A stretch of 64,000 nt of DNA from an uncultured Phycisphaerae bacterium (GTDB lineage Bacteria; Planctomycetota; Phycisphaerae; UBA1845; Fen-1342), in contig CALGJV010000011.1 of assembly GCA_937928595.1 (NCBI GenBank), forward strand, positions 62,001 through 126,000, given 5' to 3'. Positions 17,292 to 24,878 of this stretch are shown in pieces. Within the stretch, counting starts at the first letter, position 1. Each line of letters begins with the position of its first letter. Both the position numbers and the translations under genes were made by a program. Under the pieces are notes generated by a model. The model made no database searches. It was not told the DNA's origin and was given only the letters and a program-made list of their open reading frames with translations.

Positions 17292-17376
17292 CGGAGAGGG
17301 TGGGATTCGAACCCACGGACCCTTGCGGATCACCGGTTTTCAAGACCGGCGCCTTGAGCCACTCGGCCACCTCTCC
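17292..17376 (-). tRNA. tRNA-Ser (UGA)
   Basis: Class II tRNA of 85 nt. The acceptor GGAGAGG pairs with CCTCTCC and is followed by discriminator G. The anticodon loop is CTTGAAA (anticodon TGA) in a CCGGT/ACCGG stem. A long variable arm and the T-loop GTTCGAATC are present. The 3' CCA is not encoded. It lies 28 nt downstream of tRNA-His on the same strand. Confidence 0.96.
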
Positions 17377-17404
17377 CGATCATTGGTTCCCGGATGGCGG
17401 GGAC

Positions 17405-17478
17405 TGCCGGCGCCCGGGGTCGAACCGGGGACCTCTTGATCCACAGTCAAGCGCTCTATCCAACTGAGCTACACCGGC
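17405..17478 (-). tRNA. tRNA-His (GUG), lacking the usual encoded G-1
   Basis: 74-nt tRNA. The acceptor GCCGGTG pairs with CGCCGGC (one G-U) and the discriminator is A73. The anticodon stem CTTGA/TCAAG holds the loop CTGTGGA, anticodon GTG. The T-arm is CCCGG-TTCGACC-CCGGG. The base 5' to the acceptor is C, so neither G-1 nor C73, the usual bacterial histidine identity pair, is present. CCA is not encoded. Confidence 0.92.
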
Positions 17479-17528
17479 GGCGGTCAGCGTCTGGCAGGGC
17501 CACGGGCGCCATCGCTCGCAAACATTCG

Positions 17529-17557
17529 AGTCTAAGCAGGGCCGCGTCGAGTGTCAA
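17529..17557 (-). promoter_or_regulatory. Promoter of the tRNA-His/tRNA-Ser pair
   Basis: On the minus strand, perfect TTGACA (17557-17552), a 17-bp spacer and TAGACT (17534-17529), about 50 bp before tRNA-His. Confidence 0.75.
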
Positions 17558-17865
17558 TCAGACCGCGCGGGCCGGCGATCCCGGCGAATGCTCACCTTGC
17601 AGCCGGATGACCCGCCGTTCCGGACCGAGCCGGCCGCGTCCGAGCGCGCCGCCGGACCGATTCGCGCCCCACGGAGGACCGCCAGCGTTTGCGGTCGCGC
17701 TAGCGGCGGTTCCAGTGCGGCGGCGTGCCGGCGGCGAACCCGGACAGCGGAAAATCGCCGCCCCTTGGGGTACACTCCCGCGTTGGTTTGGCCGGTTCGG
17801 CGCGGCCGCGGGATCATGGCGGCCGGCGGGGGTGGCCGGGACGGCGCGTTGCGGCCGAGGACCCG

Positions 17866-20061
17866 ATGCCCACTGCGGAACTGCTGGAGCTGGCGCAAGC
17901 CGGCAAGATCGAGGAGTTCGAGTCGCGTTGCCTGGAGCTGCTGACGAGCGGCCAGCTCACGCCGGCGCAGCTCGTTGGGCCGTTCGAGCGGCTGGAGCGC
18001 GACGGCCGGGCCGAGCGGCTGGCCACGCTGACACAGATGGTGTTCGAAAACGTTGGCCCGGTGCCGGACCCCGCGGCGGCCCTGCCGCTGGTGCGCATCG
18101 CGCTGACGGCTTCGCCGCAGAGCGCGGAGTTGCGGGCGCTGGCGGTCCGGCTGTACACGGATGCCTTCGGCCAGGTACCGGGGTTCGCGGCCCTGCTGGA
18201 GGCGTCGGGGCTGAAGGGTGGCCGGCCGGTGCGGACGGCGCTCAAGACGCTGGACCTGTGCCTGACGCTCCAGCCGGGGGATACGTTGTACTGTCGGTCG
18301 GAGGATCGGGCGGCCGAAGTGGTTGACGCAGACCGCGTCAACGGGCTGTTCACGTTGCGGCAGGAGGGGCGCGTGACAACGCTGCCGGGGCCGGAGTTGG
18401 CTCGCGAGTACGAGCGGATCGCGCCCGACGATTTCCGCGTGCTGCGGCAACTGCGGCCGGAGAAGGTCGCGGCGATGATCCGCGAGAACCCGGTCGAGGT
18501 CGTGCTGGGGATCGTGCGGGCGCACGGCGGCCAGATCGACGCCGACGAGCTGAAGCACGAGCTCTCGCCGCGGCTGATTCCGGCGGCGGAGTGGGCGGGC
18601 TGGTGGACGAAGGCCCGCACGGCGCTCAAGCGCTGCCCGCACATCAAGCTGGAGGGGCGCTCGCCGCTGATCCTGACGTACCTGGAGGCGGCGCAGACGC
18701 TCGAGGACGAGACCTGGACGGCGTTCGGCGCGAAGAACGACCTGGGTCACTGGGTCGCGACCATCGAGGGGTATCTCCGCGAGAAGCAGGCCCGCAAGGA
18801 AGCGCCGGACGCGGCGCTTCTGGCGCGCTTCCACCAGCACCTGTGGGCGTACGTCGCGGCCGTCCGGGCGCGGCGGCCGGCGGAAGCGCTGGCCTGCGCG
18901 TTGGCGCTCGAGCGGCTGGGGGAGAAGGGCGTGCCGGGCGGAGCGGATGGGCGGGCGCTGGCCGATGAGCTGCTGCGAGCAGCCGCAGAACCGCGGCTGC
19001 TGCTGGACGGAATCGAGCTGGATGCGCTGCGGGAGCCCGCGTTCGAGGCGCTGCGGCGGGCCCGGCCGGACGACTGGCTCGCGCACGCGATTGCGTGGCT
19101 GGAGGATGCGCCGGCGGCACTGCTAGACCGGCTGGTGCACGCGGCGATCGAAGCCGGGCGACTGGACGCGGTGCAGAGCTTCGTCGACAAGGGACTGAGC
19201 GACCTGCCCCGGCATCCGGAGCTGATGTACTGGCTGTGGAAGGGGCCCCGCGAGACGGCGGGGCTGCGCCTGCCGAGCGAGGCGGATCTGTTCCGGCTGA
19301 TCATCGACACGCTGAGCTCGCTGGGGCGAACGCTATCGGCCGAGCCGCACGTCGTGAAGGAGTTCCGGCACCGTGCGAAGGCGGCGTTGGCGCTGCGCGA
19401 CTACGAAAAGGCCCGGCGCTGCCTGGCGGCGACGAGCGAGGCGGCGGCGGTCACGATCAAGCGGGAGTTGCAGCGGCTCGAAGGGCTGGGCGAGAACACG
19501 CCGGCCCGGCTGCTGGACCTGCTGCGCGAGGCGCACCCGGAGTTGTGGGTGGTCGTGCGGCGCGAGGTGCGGCCGTGGGAGGACGCGGAGACGCTGTGGT
19601 GCACCGCGGAGGGGCTGGCGCGGCGCACGGCGGAGCGCGACCAGATCGTGAACGTGCAGATGCGCGACAACGCCCGCCGGATCGGCGAGGCAGCGTCGCA
19701 CGGCGATCTGAGCGAGAACTCGGAGTACAAGTTTGCCCTCGAGGAGCGCGACCTGCTGCGGGCGCGCCTGGCCAAGGTGAACGAGGACCTCTCGCGGGCG
19801 CGGGTGCTGGAGGTCCACGACGTGCCGACGGACCACGTGGGGATCGGCACGCGCGTCACGCTGCGGCGCGGCGACACCGGGGCCGCGGTGACGATGACGT
19901 TCCTGGGGCCGTTCGAAACGGACGTCGAGCGGGGCGTGTACAACTACATGGCGCCGCTGTCGCAGAAGCTGATGGGGACCCCCGTCGGGTCGCGCGTGAC
20001 GATCCCCCTGGAGGGACACGACGTCGAGGTCGAGGTCGTCGCGGTCGAGAGCGTGGTGTAA
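17866..20061 (+). CDS. greA: Transcript-cleavage factor Gre with large N-terminal extension
   Basis: 731 residues, against about 158 for ordinary GreA. The last ~145 residues are a full Gre factor: a coiled coil with GDLSENSEY near residue 613, holding the acidic tip (D614 and E617, equivalent to D41 and E44 of E. coli GreA), then the FKBP-like C-domain (GTRVTLRRGD, PVGSRVTIPL). It should enter the RNA polymerase secondary channel and stimulate cleavage of backtracked RNA. The first ~580 residues are helical and TPR-like, and include a Trp-rich stretch (AEWAGWWTKARTALKR). Chlamydial GreA proteins are also about 700 residues long, so the extension may be shared across the PVC group. A TACACT -10-like box is at 17771. 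Confidence 0.88.
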   Translation: MPTAELLELAQAGKIEEFESRCLELLTSGQLTPAQLVGPFERLERDGRAERLATLTQMVFENVGPVPDPAAALPLVRIALTASPQSAELRALAVRLYTDAFGQVPGFAALLEASGLKGGRPVRTALKTLDLCLTLQPGDTLYCRSEDRAAEVVDADRVNGLFTLRQEGRVTTLPGPELAREYERIAPDDFRVLRQLRPEKVAAMIRENPVEVVLGIVRAHGGQIDADELKHELSPRLIPAAEWAGWWTKARTALKRCPHIKLEGRSPLILTYLEAAQTLEDETWTAFGAKNDLGHWVATIEGYLREKQARKEAPDAALLARFHQHLWAYVAAVRARRPAEALACALALERLGEKGVPGGADGRALADELLRAAAEPRLLLDGIELDALREPAFEALRRARPDDWLAHAIAWLEDAPAALLDRLVHAAIEAGRLDAVQSFVDKGLSDLPRHPELMYWLWKGPRETAGLRLPSEADLFRLIIDTLSSLGRTLSAEPHVVKEFRHRAKAALALRDYEKARRCLAATSEAAAVTIKRELQRLEGLGENTPARLLDLLREAHPELWVVVRREVRPWEDAETLWCTAEGLARRTAERDQIVNVQMRDNARRIGEAASHGDLSENSEYKFALEERDLLRARLAKVNEDLSRARVLEVHDVPTDHVGIGTRVTLRRGDTGAAVTMTFLGPFETDVERGVYNYMAPLSQKLMGTPVGSRVTIPLEGHDVEVEVVAVESVV

Positions 20062-20085
20062 CGGGCGGCGGACGGCGAATGCCCG

Positions 20086-20091
20086 TATAAT
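20086..20091 (+). promoter_or_regulatory. TATAAT box for a leaderless transcript
   Basis: Perfect TATAAT ending 7 nt before the ATG at 20099, so transcription should begin at or next to the start codon. No -35 hexamer is evident. Confidence 0.6.
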
Positions 20092-20098
20092 CGCAGCG

Positions 20099-20332
20099 AT
20101 GGGTCTGACCCGCTGCGACTGCAAGAAGCTCAGCTTCGTCGCGCTCCGCTCCTACGCCCGCCGCCACAACATCACCGAGATCGAGGACCTGATCCGGCGG
20201 ACCGGCTGCTGCACGGGCTGCGGGACGTGCCGGCCGCACCTCGAGGAGTTCCTGCGCACGGGTGAAGTGCGCTACGGGGACCAGCGCATCCGGCTGCCGG
20301 AGTGCGACCCGCCCGAGTTGCCTCCGGATTGA
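20099..20332 (+). CDS. BFD-like [2Fe-2S] protein
   Basis: 77 residues. It has CDC near residue 6 and CCTGCGTC near residue 37, the four-cysteine layout of bacterioferritin-associated-ferredoxin-type [2Fe-2S] domains, on two short helices (LSFVALRSYARRHNITEIED, then HLEEFLRTGE). It probably carries electrons or senses iron. No bacterioferritin is nearby. It ends 10 nt from the convergent glycosyltransferase. Confidence 0.8.
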   Translation: MGLTRCDCKKLSFVALRSYARRHNITEIEDLIRRTGCCTGCGTCRPHLEEFLRTGEVRYGDQRIRLPECDPPELPPD

Positions 20333-20342
20333 GACGGCGTCG

Positions 20343-21131
20343 CTACGCGCGCGTCCGCCGGATGTCGCGGTACAGGCGGAACAGCTCGCGAAACGCCCGC
20401 AGGATGACTCGCAAGTTCGCGCCGGTCTGCTGCCCGGCAACGCGGGGGTAGTGGTGCACGCCGATCTGGGCGATCGAGCAGCCGAGGTAGCGGGCCTTGG
20501 CGAGCATCTCGGTGTCGATCAGCGCCCCGCGGCTCTGAAGCTCGATCCGCTCGATGAACGTGCGCGGGTAGATCTTGAACGCGCAATCGATGTCCCGCAG
20601 CCACAGTCCGAACAGCACGTTCACCAGCGTGGTCCACGCCAGCGCGTTGAGCTTGCGAATCAGCGGGTCCTTCCGGTCCAGCCGGTAGGCCGAGACGATG
20701 TCGTGCGTCTCCAGCAGCGGCAGCAGCCGCGGCAGCTCGCCGAGGTCGAACTGCCCGTCTCCGTCGGTGTAGAAGATCCAGTTCTTGCGGGCCTCGCGGA
20801 ACCCGCGCGCCAGCGCGCCGCCGTAACCCTGGTTCGGCCGGTTGTGCACCGCCCGCACCCCCGGAATCGTGCGGGCCAGCTCGTCCGCCAGCTCGCCGGT
20901 CCGGTCGCGGCTGCCGTCGTTGACGATCAGCACTTCCCAATCGTCGGCCACGGCCTGCGCGGCGGCCACCGCGGCCCGCGTCACCCGCTCGACATTGGCT
21001 TCCTCGTTGTAGCAGGGGAGGAAGATCGTCAGCGACAGCGGCTTGAGCGGCGGCTTGTCCACGCGCGTGGCTCCGACGTGCGGGGCGGGCCCGCGCCGCA
21101 CGGCCGCGGGCCGCCCTCCGCCGCCCATCAT
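20343..21131 (-). CDS. Family 2 glycosyltransferase (DPM1/GtrB-like)
   Basis: Transfers sugar from a nucleotide donor, probably to a polyprenyl phosphate or lipid. 262 residues from the first of two tandem ATGs; a start closer to LSLTIFLPCYNEE is possible. The GT-A fold starts there, followed by VLIVNDGSRDRTGEL and the metal-binding YTDGDGQFD (D-x-D). NQGYGGALARGF and DIDCAFKIYPR fit the dolichyl-phosphate mannosyltransferase-like subgroup. It lacks the two C-terminal TM helices of GtrB, but the hydrophobic LAWTTLVNVLFGLWL may associate with the membrane. It is divergent from the uracil-DNA glycosylase. Confidence 0.85.
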   Translation of the reverse strand: MMGGGGRPAAVRRGPAPHVGATRVDKPPLKPLSLTIFLPCYNEEANVERVTRAAVAAAQAVADDWEVLIVNDGSRDRTGELADELARTIPGVRAVHNRPNQGYGGALARGFREARKNWIFYTDGDGQFDLGELPRLLPLLETHDIVSAYRLDRKDPLIRKLNALAWTTLVNVLFGLWLRDIDCAFKIYPRTFIERIELQSRGALIDTEMLAKARYLGCSIAQIGVHHYPRVAGQQTGANLRVILRAFRELFRLYRDIRRTRA

Positions 21132-21164
21132 ATCGGCTGGGCCGGGCGGCCGTCTGCGGGCGGC

Positions 21165-21194
21165 TTGTGGTCCCGGCCCGGGGGGCCGTAAGCT
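21165..21194 (+). promoter_or_regulatory. Promoter for uracil-DNA glycosylase, leaderless type
   Basis: TTGTGG (21165-21170), an 18-bp spacer and TAAGCT (21189-21194), ending 7 nt before the ATG at 21202. The transcript would start at or next to the initiation codon. Confidence 0.5.
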
Positions 21195-21201
21195 GCCGCG
21201 C

Positions 21202-22140
21202 ATGTCTCCACGCGATCCGGATGCCGTGTCGACCGCGCTGCGCGAGTGGCTGCGCAGCGAACGCCGTCTGGGCGTAACGCACGTCGGCGTGCCGCTGCCC
21301 CCGCCGCCGGGCGCCGCGACCCGCGCCGCAGCGCCCGCTGCGCGGGCGAGTGCGCCACGAGCCGCCCCCGCGAATGAACGTCGCGCGCCGCCGGCCGCGC
21401 CCGCGTTGCCGTCGCGCCGGTTCGCGCCCGCCGCCCGCGTGACCCCACCCGCGAGCCTGTTGCCCCCCGCCGCCCCGCGCGGCAACGGCGGCCCGAACCT
21501 GCCGCCGCTGTGCGACCGCGAGTTGAGCGTCGGCGAGGCCCGCGCCGCGCTGACGGCGCTCGACGACACGTACGTGCGCGGCTGCCGACTCTGCGGTCTG
21601 TGCGAACATCGCACGCAGACGGTCTTCGGCGTCGGCCACCCGCGGCCGGACCTGGTCTTCGTCGGCGAGGGGCCCGGGGCGGACGAGGATGCGCAGGGGC
21701 TGCCGTTCGTGGGGGCGGCCGGCCAGCTCCTGACGCGGATGATCGCGGCGATGGGCCTGACGCGCGAGCAGGTGTACATCGCGAACGTCGTGAAGTGCCG
21801 GCCGCCGGGCAACCGCACGCCGACGGACGACGAGATGGCGACGTGCGCCCCGTACCTCTACCGACAGCTCGCGATCCTGCGGCCGAAGGTCATCGTGGCG
21901 CTGGGGCGGCCGGCGGCGCAGACGCTGCTGGCGACGAAGACGCCGATCGGCAAGCTGCGGGGGCAGTTTCATGACTTCCCGCCGCCGGCGCTGGCGGCGG
22001 TGGGGCTGCCCGCGGCCCGGCTGATGCCGACGTTCCACCCGGCGTACCTGCTGCGCAGCCCGGGTGAGAAGGGCAAGGTGTGGGAGGACTTGCAGCAGGT
22101 CATGGCGGTGCTGGGGCTCAAGCGGCCGGGGAAAGGGTGA
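21202..22140 (+). CDS. udg: Family 4 uracil-DNA glycosylase (Fe-S)
   Basis: Removes uracil from DNA in base-excision repair. 312 residues, longer than usual because of an Ala/Pro-rich linker (about residues 30-105) that is probably disordered. The catalytic domain has the family 4 motif GEGPGADEDAQG near residue 155, PFVGAAG, and motif 2 HPAYLLR near residue 279. Four cysteines for a [4Fe-4S] cluster are present: C128 and C131 in CRLCGLC, one in NVVKCRPPGNR, one in TCAPYL. The N-terminal 25 residues (ALREWLRSERRLG) recur in other planctomycete and myxobacterial members as I recall them. Confidence 0.93.
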   Translation: MSPRDPDAVSTALREWLRSERRLGVTHVGVPLPPPPGAATRAAAPAARASAPRAAPANERRAPPAAPALPSRRFAPAARVTPPASLLPPAAPRGNGGPNLPPLCDRELSVGEARAALTALDDTYVRGCRLCGLCEHRTQTVFGVGHPRPDLVFVGEGPGADEDAQGLPFVGAAGQLLTRMIAAMGLTREQVYIANVVKCRPPGNRTPTDDEMATCAPYLYRQLAILRPKVIVALGRPAAQTLLATKTPIGKLRGQFHDFPPPALAAVGLPAARLMPTFHPAYLLRSPGEKGKVWEDLQQVMAVLGLKRPGKG

Positions 22141-22242
22141 CCACGTCGGTACGCCCGCCCGGAGTCGCGCGGCGTCGGCGAAGCGTCGCCGGCTGACGCA
22201 ACGAAGTGGCCGAGGAACGCCGCGCCCCGCCGTCACCCGCAT

Positions 22243-22698
22243 TCAGTTCGCCGAACGCGGCCGCGGTTTCCGCGGCGGCAGCTCGCCGCGGACCGACAGC
22301 GCGTCGGTGCGGGTCTCGACCGCGCGGTTCACCAGCTCGGCGATCACCGGCTGCGTCGTCGGGGTCAGTTCGAACGTCGGCAGCACGTGCTCGTCGCGGA
22401 TCATGCCCGGCCACAGCACCTCCGCGACGAGATCGAACGGCGGCCACTGGTACCACGGCGGGTCGATCCGGTGGTGCGTGCGCAGCGTCTCGTAGCCCGG
22501 CTTGCGGATGATGAGCTCGTAGTCCCCGTACCACTGGAACGAGAACTTCACGGGGCTGACGCCCACCTCCTCGTCGTTGATCGTGACCAGGGCCCCCGGC
22601 GGCTGGGTCTGCACCCGCGCCGTTCGTTCAACGCAGCCCGCCCCGACCGCCGCCAGCAGCCCGGTGAGCAGTCGCAGCGTACGAGTCGCCAGCATCAT
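22243..22698 (-). CDS. PEGA-domain lipoprotein
   Basis: 151 residues. The signal sequence ends in the lipobox LAAVGAGC, so the mature protein is lipid-anchored. Right after the Cys comes a PEGA domain (VQTQPPGALVTINDEEVGVSP, FQWYGDYELIIRKPGYE). The C-terminal half (PPWYQWPPFDLVAEVLWPG, PTFELTP) is a recurring planctomycete arrangement. The ATG at 22698 follows GGAGGCAG. Probably a cell-envelope scaffold; function unknown. Confidence 0.8.
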   Translation of the reverse strand: MMLATRTLRLLTGLLAAVGAGCVERTARVQTQPPGALVTINDEEVGVSPVKFSFQWYGDYELIIRKPGYETLRTHHRIDPPWYQWPPFDLVAEVLWPGMIRDEHVLPTFELTPTTQPVIAELVNRAVETRTDALSVRGELPPRKPRPRSAN

Positions 22699-22884
22699 CG
22701 CGGCACCTGCCTCCGCCGGGGACGGACCTCGACGCGGATCTGACCCACGGCGCGCCGCATCATCCCGCAAACCGGGCCGACGGGAAAGAGACCGGCGGCA
22801 CCTCGACGCTCTCTCCGGTCGGCCGGGGACCGAGCGGCGCCGGGGGGATCGTGGGCGGAAACAACCCGACGGCCGAGAGAGTCG

Positions 22885-23298
22885 TCAGTTCCAGCGCGGC
22901 GGCGGGAGATCGCCCACCGGCTGGAGCTCCGGCTGGTTCGGGATGAACTGAATCACGTTCGAGCTACGGCAGCCGGGACACCGGAACGAGGGCGGGATCC
23001 GCGGCGGGCCGGCCGGGTCGGTGCGCACGAGCTCCGGAACGAAGCGCCTGCGACAATCGAAGCAGTACATGAGCGGGTAGACCGCCTGCTGTCCGCACTC
23101 AGGGCACTTGTGCGGCGCGGGCTCCGTGTTCGGGTGCTGCACGGCGCCTTCGTGCTTGCAGGAGAGGCACAGCCCCTGGATGGTCAGCGTGTCACTGACT
23201 TTCGCGGGACTCGATCGACCCAGGAAGGAATAAGCGGCACCACCGAACCCGGCCACGATCAGAAGGCCGTATACGACCTGCCGCTGTCTTTTCGACAC
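22885..23298 (-). CDS. Membrane-anchored zinc-ribbon protein
   Basis: About 137 residues from GTG 23298, chosen because GCGGAGAACGGC precedes it. One TM helix near the N-terminus (VVYGLLIVAGFGGAAYSFLG) is followed by four CxxC pairs: CLSC, CPEC, CFDC and CPGC, giving two zinc ribbons. It begins 15 bp after the prepilin gene on the same strand, so the two are likely co-expressed. Function unknown. Confidence 0.7.
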   Translation of the reverse strand: MSKRQRQVVYGLLIVAGFGGAAYSFLGRSSPAKVSDTLTIQGLCLSCKHEGAVQHPNTEPAPHKCPECGQQAVYPLMYCFDCRRRFVPELVRTDPAGPPRIPPSFRCPGCRSSNVIQFIPNQPELQPVGDLPPPRWN

Positions 23299-23312
23299 GC
23301 CGTTCTCCGCAG

Positions 23313-24344
23313 CTACTGACGGTCTGCTTGCGCATTGGGCAGCTTCCGCCAGGCATTGTTCTGCGTGCGCCATACCGCGTTCAATTCTTCAGGGTACGCG
23401 AACGGGTGGAAGTTATCGCCGCCTTGCGGGCCCACCCACTTGCCGCCGGTGTTGTTCAGTTTGGGAAAGTACCAGGAGGGGTAGCGGCCGTCGTAGTTCG
23501 TGTCCCGTCCGGGATAGTTCATCTGGTCGTAGCGGTGCTCCTTGGCACGACTCGGATTCTCACCGGGCAGCCACGTGAACTGCTTCGAGGTGTCGACGGT
23601 CTTGAACCAGAGGTCCTGGAGTGTGGCGAGGTTGGTCGTCCGCGGCGCGAGCTGCGCGACGTGACCGTCGCTGAACAGCAGGTTCGCCGAGTTGTCGCTG
23701 CCGTGCCGCCAGCCCACTCCCGTGCCGCCCTGATTCGGAAACGCCGAGGGATCCGGCTGCCCGTTGAGGACCCGCGGCGCCAGCAGCCATGCCGCGTTGA
23801 TGGAGCTGAACCACGTCCACCAGCCGTCGGCGGCGTAAACCTGGCGAGCCGCATCCTTGAACCGGTCGCGCGGGAAGTTGAAGTGCATCTGGATGTTCAG
23901 GGCGTAACTGGTGCGCACGCCGGCCTTGGGGGCTTCGCCCTTCATGAACTCGTTCACGAATCGGAAGCCCCACGCGTTTCCCCAGAGCTTCGCGGCCTCG
24001 TCGGCGCGCTGGTCGTTCGGGCAGACTTGGAGCTTGATGTCGCCGATGTAGTCCAGATCGAAGAGCGTGTCGACCCAGGAATACATGAACCAGGTCGCGC
24101 CGACCTTCTTCTCCCCGTCGTCCCAACTCGGACCGAACTCGCGGTTCTCCACCCAGCAGCTCTGCACGGCCTTGCCGATGCCGCTCAGGTTGGCGGCGCA
24201 CTTGGCCCGCTTGGCCTGCTGCCGGGCCGAGTTCAGGCTCGGCAGGAGGATTGAGATCAACAGCGCGATGATCGCGACGACGACCAGCAGCTCGATCAGC
24301 GTGAACGCGCTGCGGTGACGGCGGGCGAAGGGCGTCACGGACAT
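23313..24344 (-). CDS. Type II/IV prepilin-like protein (H-X9-DG type)
   Basis: 343 residues. A short basic leader is followed by a prepilin cleavage/TM segment ([17 protein letters not shown]), processed by prepilin peptidase. The globular part has a late RHGSDNSANLLFSDGHVAQL motif, the DGH signature of the large planctomycete DUF1559/H-X9-DG prepilin family. The ATG at 24344 is chosen as the nearest start to the leader; a TACAAT (24391-24396, minus) lies 46 nt upstream. Probably a pseudopilin on the cell surface or in a secretion system. A second one is at 43649-44581. Confidence 0.85.
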   Translation of the reverse strand: MSVTPFARRHRSAFTLIELLVVVAIIALLISILLPSLNSARQQAKRAKCAANLSGIGKAVQSCWVENREFGPSWDDGEKKVGATWFMYSWVDTLFDLDYIGDIKLQVCPNDQRADEAAKLWGNAWGFRFVNEFMKGEAPKAGVRTSYALNIQMHFNFPRDRFKDAARQVYAADGWWTWFSSINAAWLLAPRVLNGQPDPSAFPNQGGTGVGWRHGSDNSANLLFSDGHVAQLAPRTTNLATLQDLWFKTVDTSKQFTWLPGENPSRAKEHRYDQMNYPGRDTNYDGRYPSWYFPKLNNTGGKWVGPQGGDNFHPFAYPEELNAVWRTQNNAWRKLPNAQADRQ

Positions 24345-24637
24345 GAACAACTCCGGCGCTGGCGGACGAAGGAAAGGGCCTCGCGTCAGCATTGTATCGT
24401 CGCGGTCCGCCGCTTCCAGCCAGCGGCCGCTCCGCACGCGACGCTGAAGCACGCCCGCGCGGCAAACCACGAGCGCGGCACGGTCCCCCGCATGTGCAAC
24501 CGCGCGGACGGTTCGCCTAATTCGCACACGGCGACCCGCTCCATGAAGCGGTTCATCGGTCGCGCGACAGCGCGGCGCGCGGCCACATGTGGTGCCTGAC
24601 GCTGCGAATTCACCTTCACCGCAATGGGCCGTCTTTC

Positions 24638-24666
24638 TTGACTGCCTCGCGACGCCGATCTATTCT
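24638..24666 (+). promoter_or_regulatory. Promoter of the alpha-glucan locus
   Basis: TTGACT (24638-24643), a 17-bp spacer and TATTCT (24661-24666), with a leader of about 205 nt before ATG 24879. The 534-bp divergent interval 24345-24878 otherwise holds only the prepilin -10 box (24391-24396, minus strand); no gene is recognised. Confidence 0.65.
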
Positions 24667-24878
24667 CAGTTTGCTCGAGCGTCCGCCGCGCCGCCCCATC
24701 TTCCTGCGGCGTCGGCACGGGAGCAGGGAAGAGGTTCGTCTCGTTTGCGTTGCGCCCGTCGCTCGCCGCGTTCGCACGCTGCGTGGGTCGGCCGAGAGCC
24801 CGAACGAGTCGTCCCCCGAGGCCGTCGCGTGGTTCTCTCGGTTCACCGAGATCGTCTTTCAACGATAGGAGACCCCCG

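Noticed and set aside
17641-17720. Imperfect inverted repeat ACCGCC...GGCGGT before the Gre gene
   Set aside because: The stem is interrupted by an unpaired triplet and the loop is long; not distinguishable from chance in this GC context.
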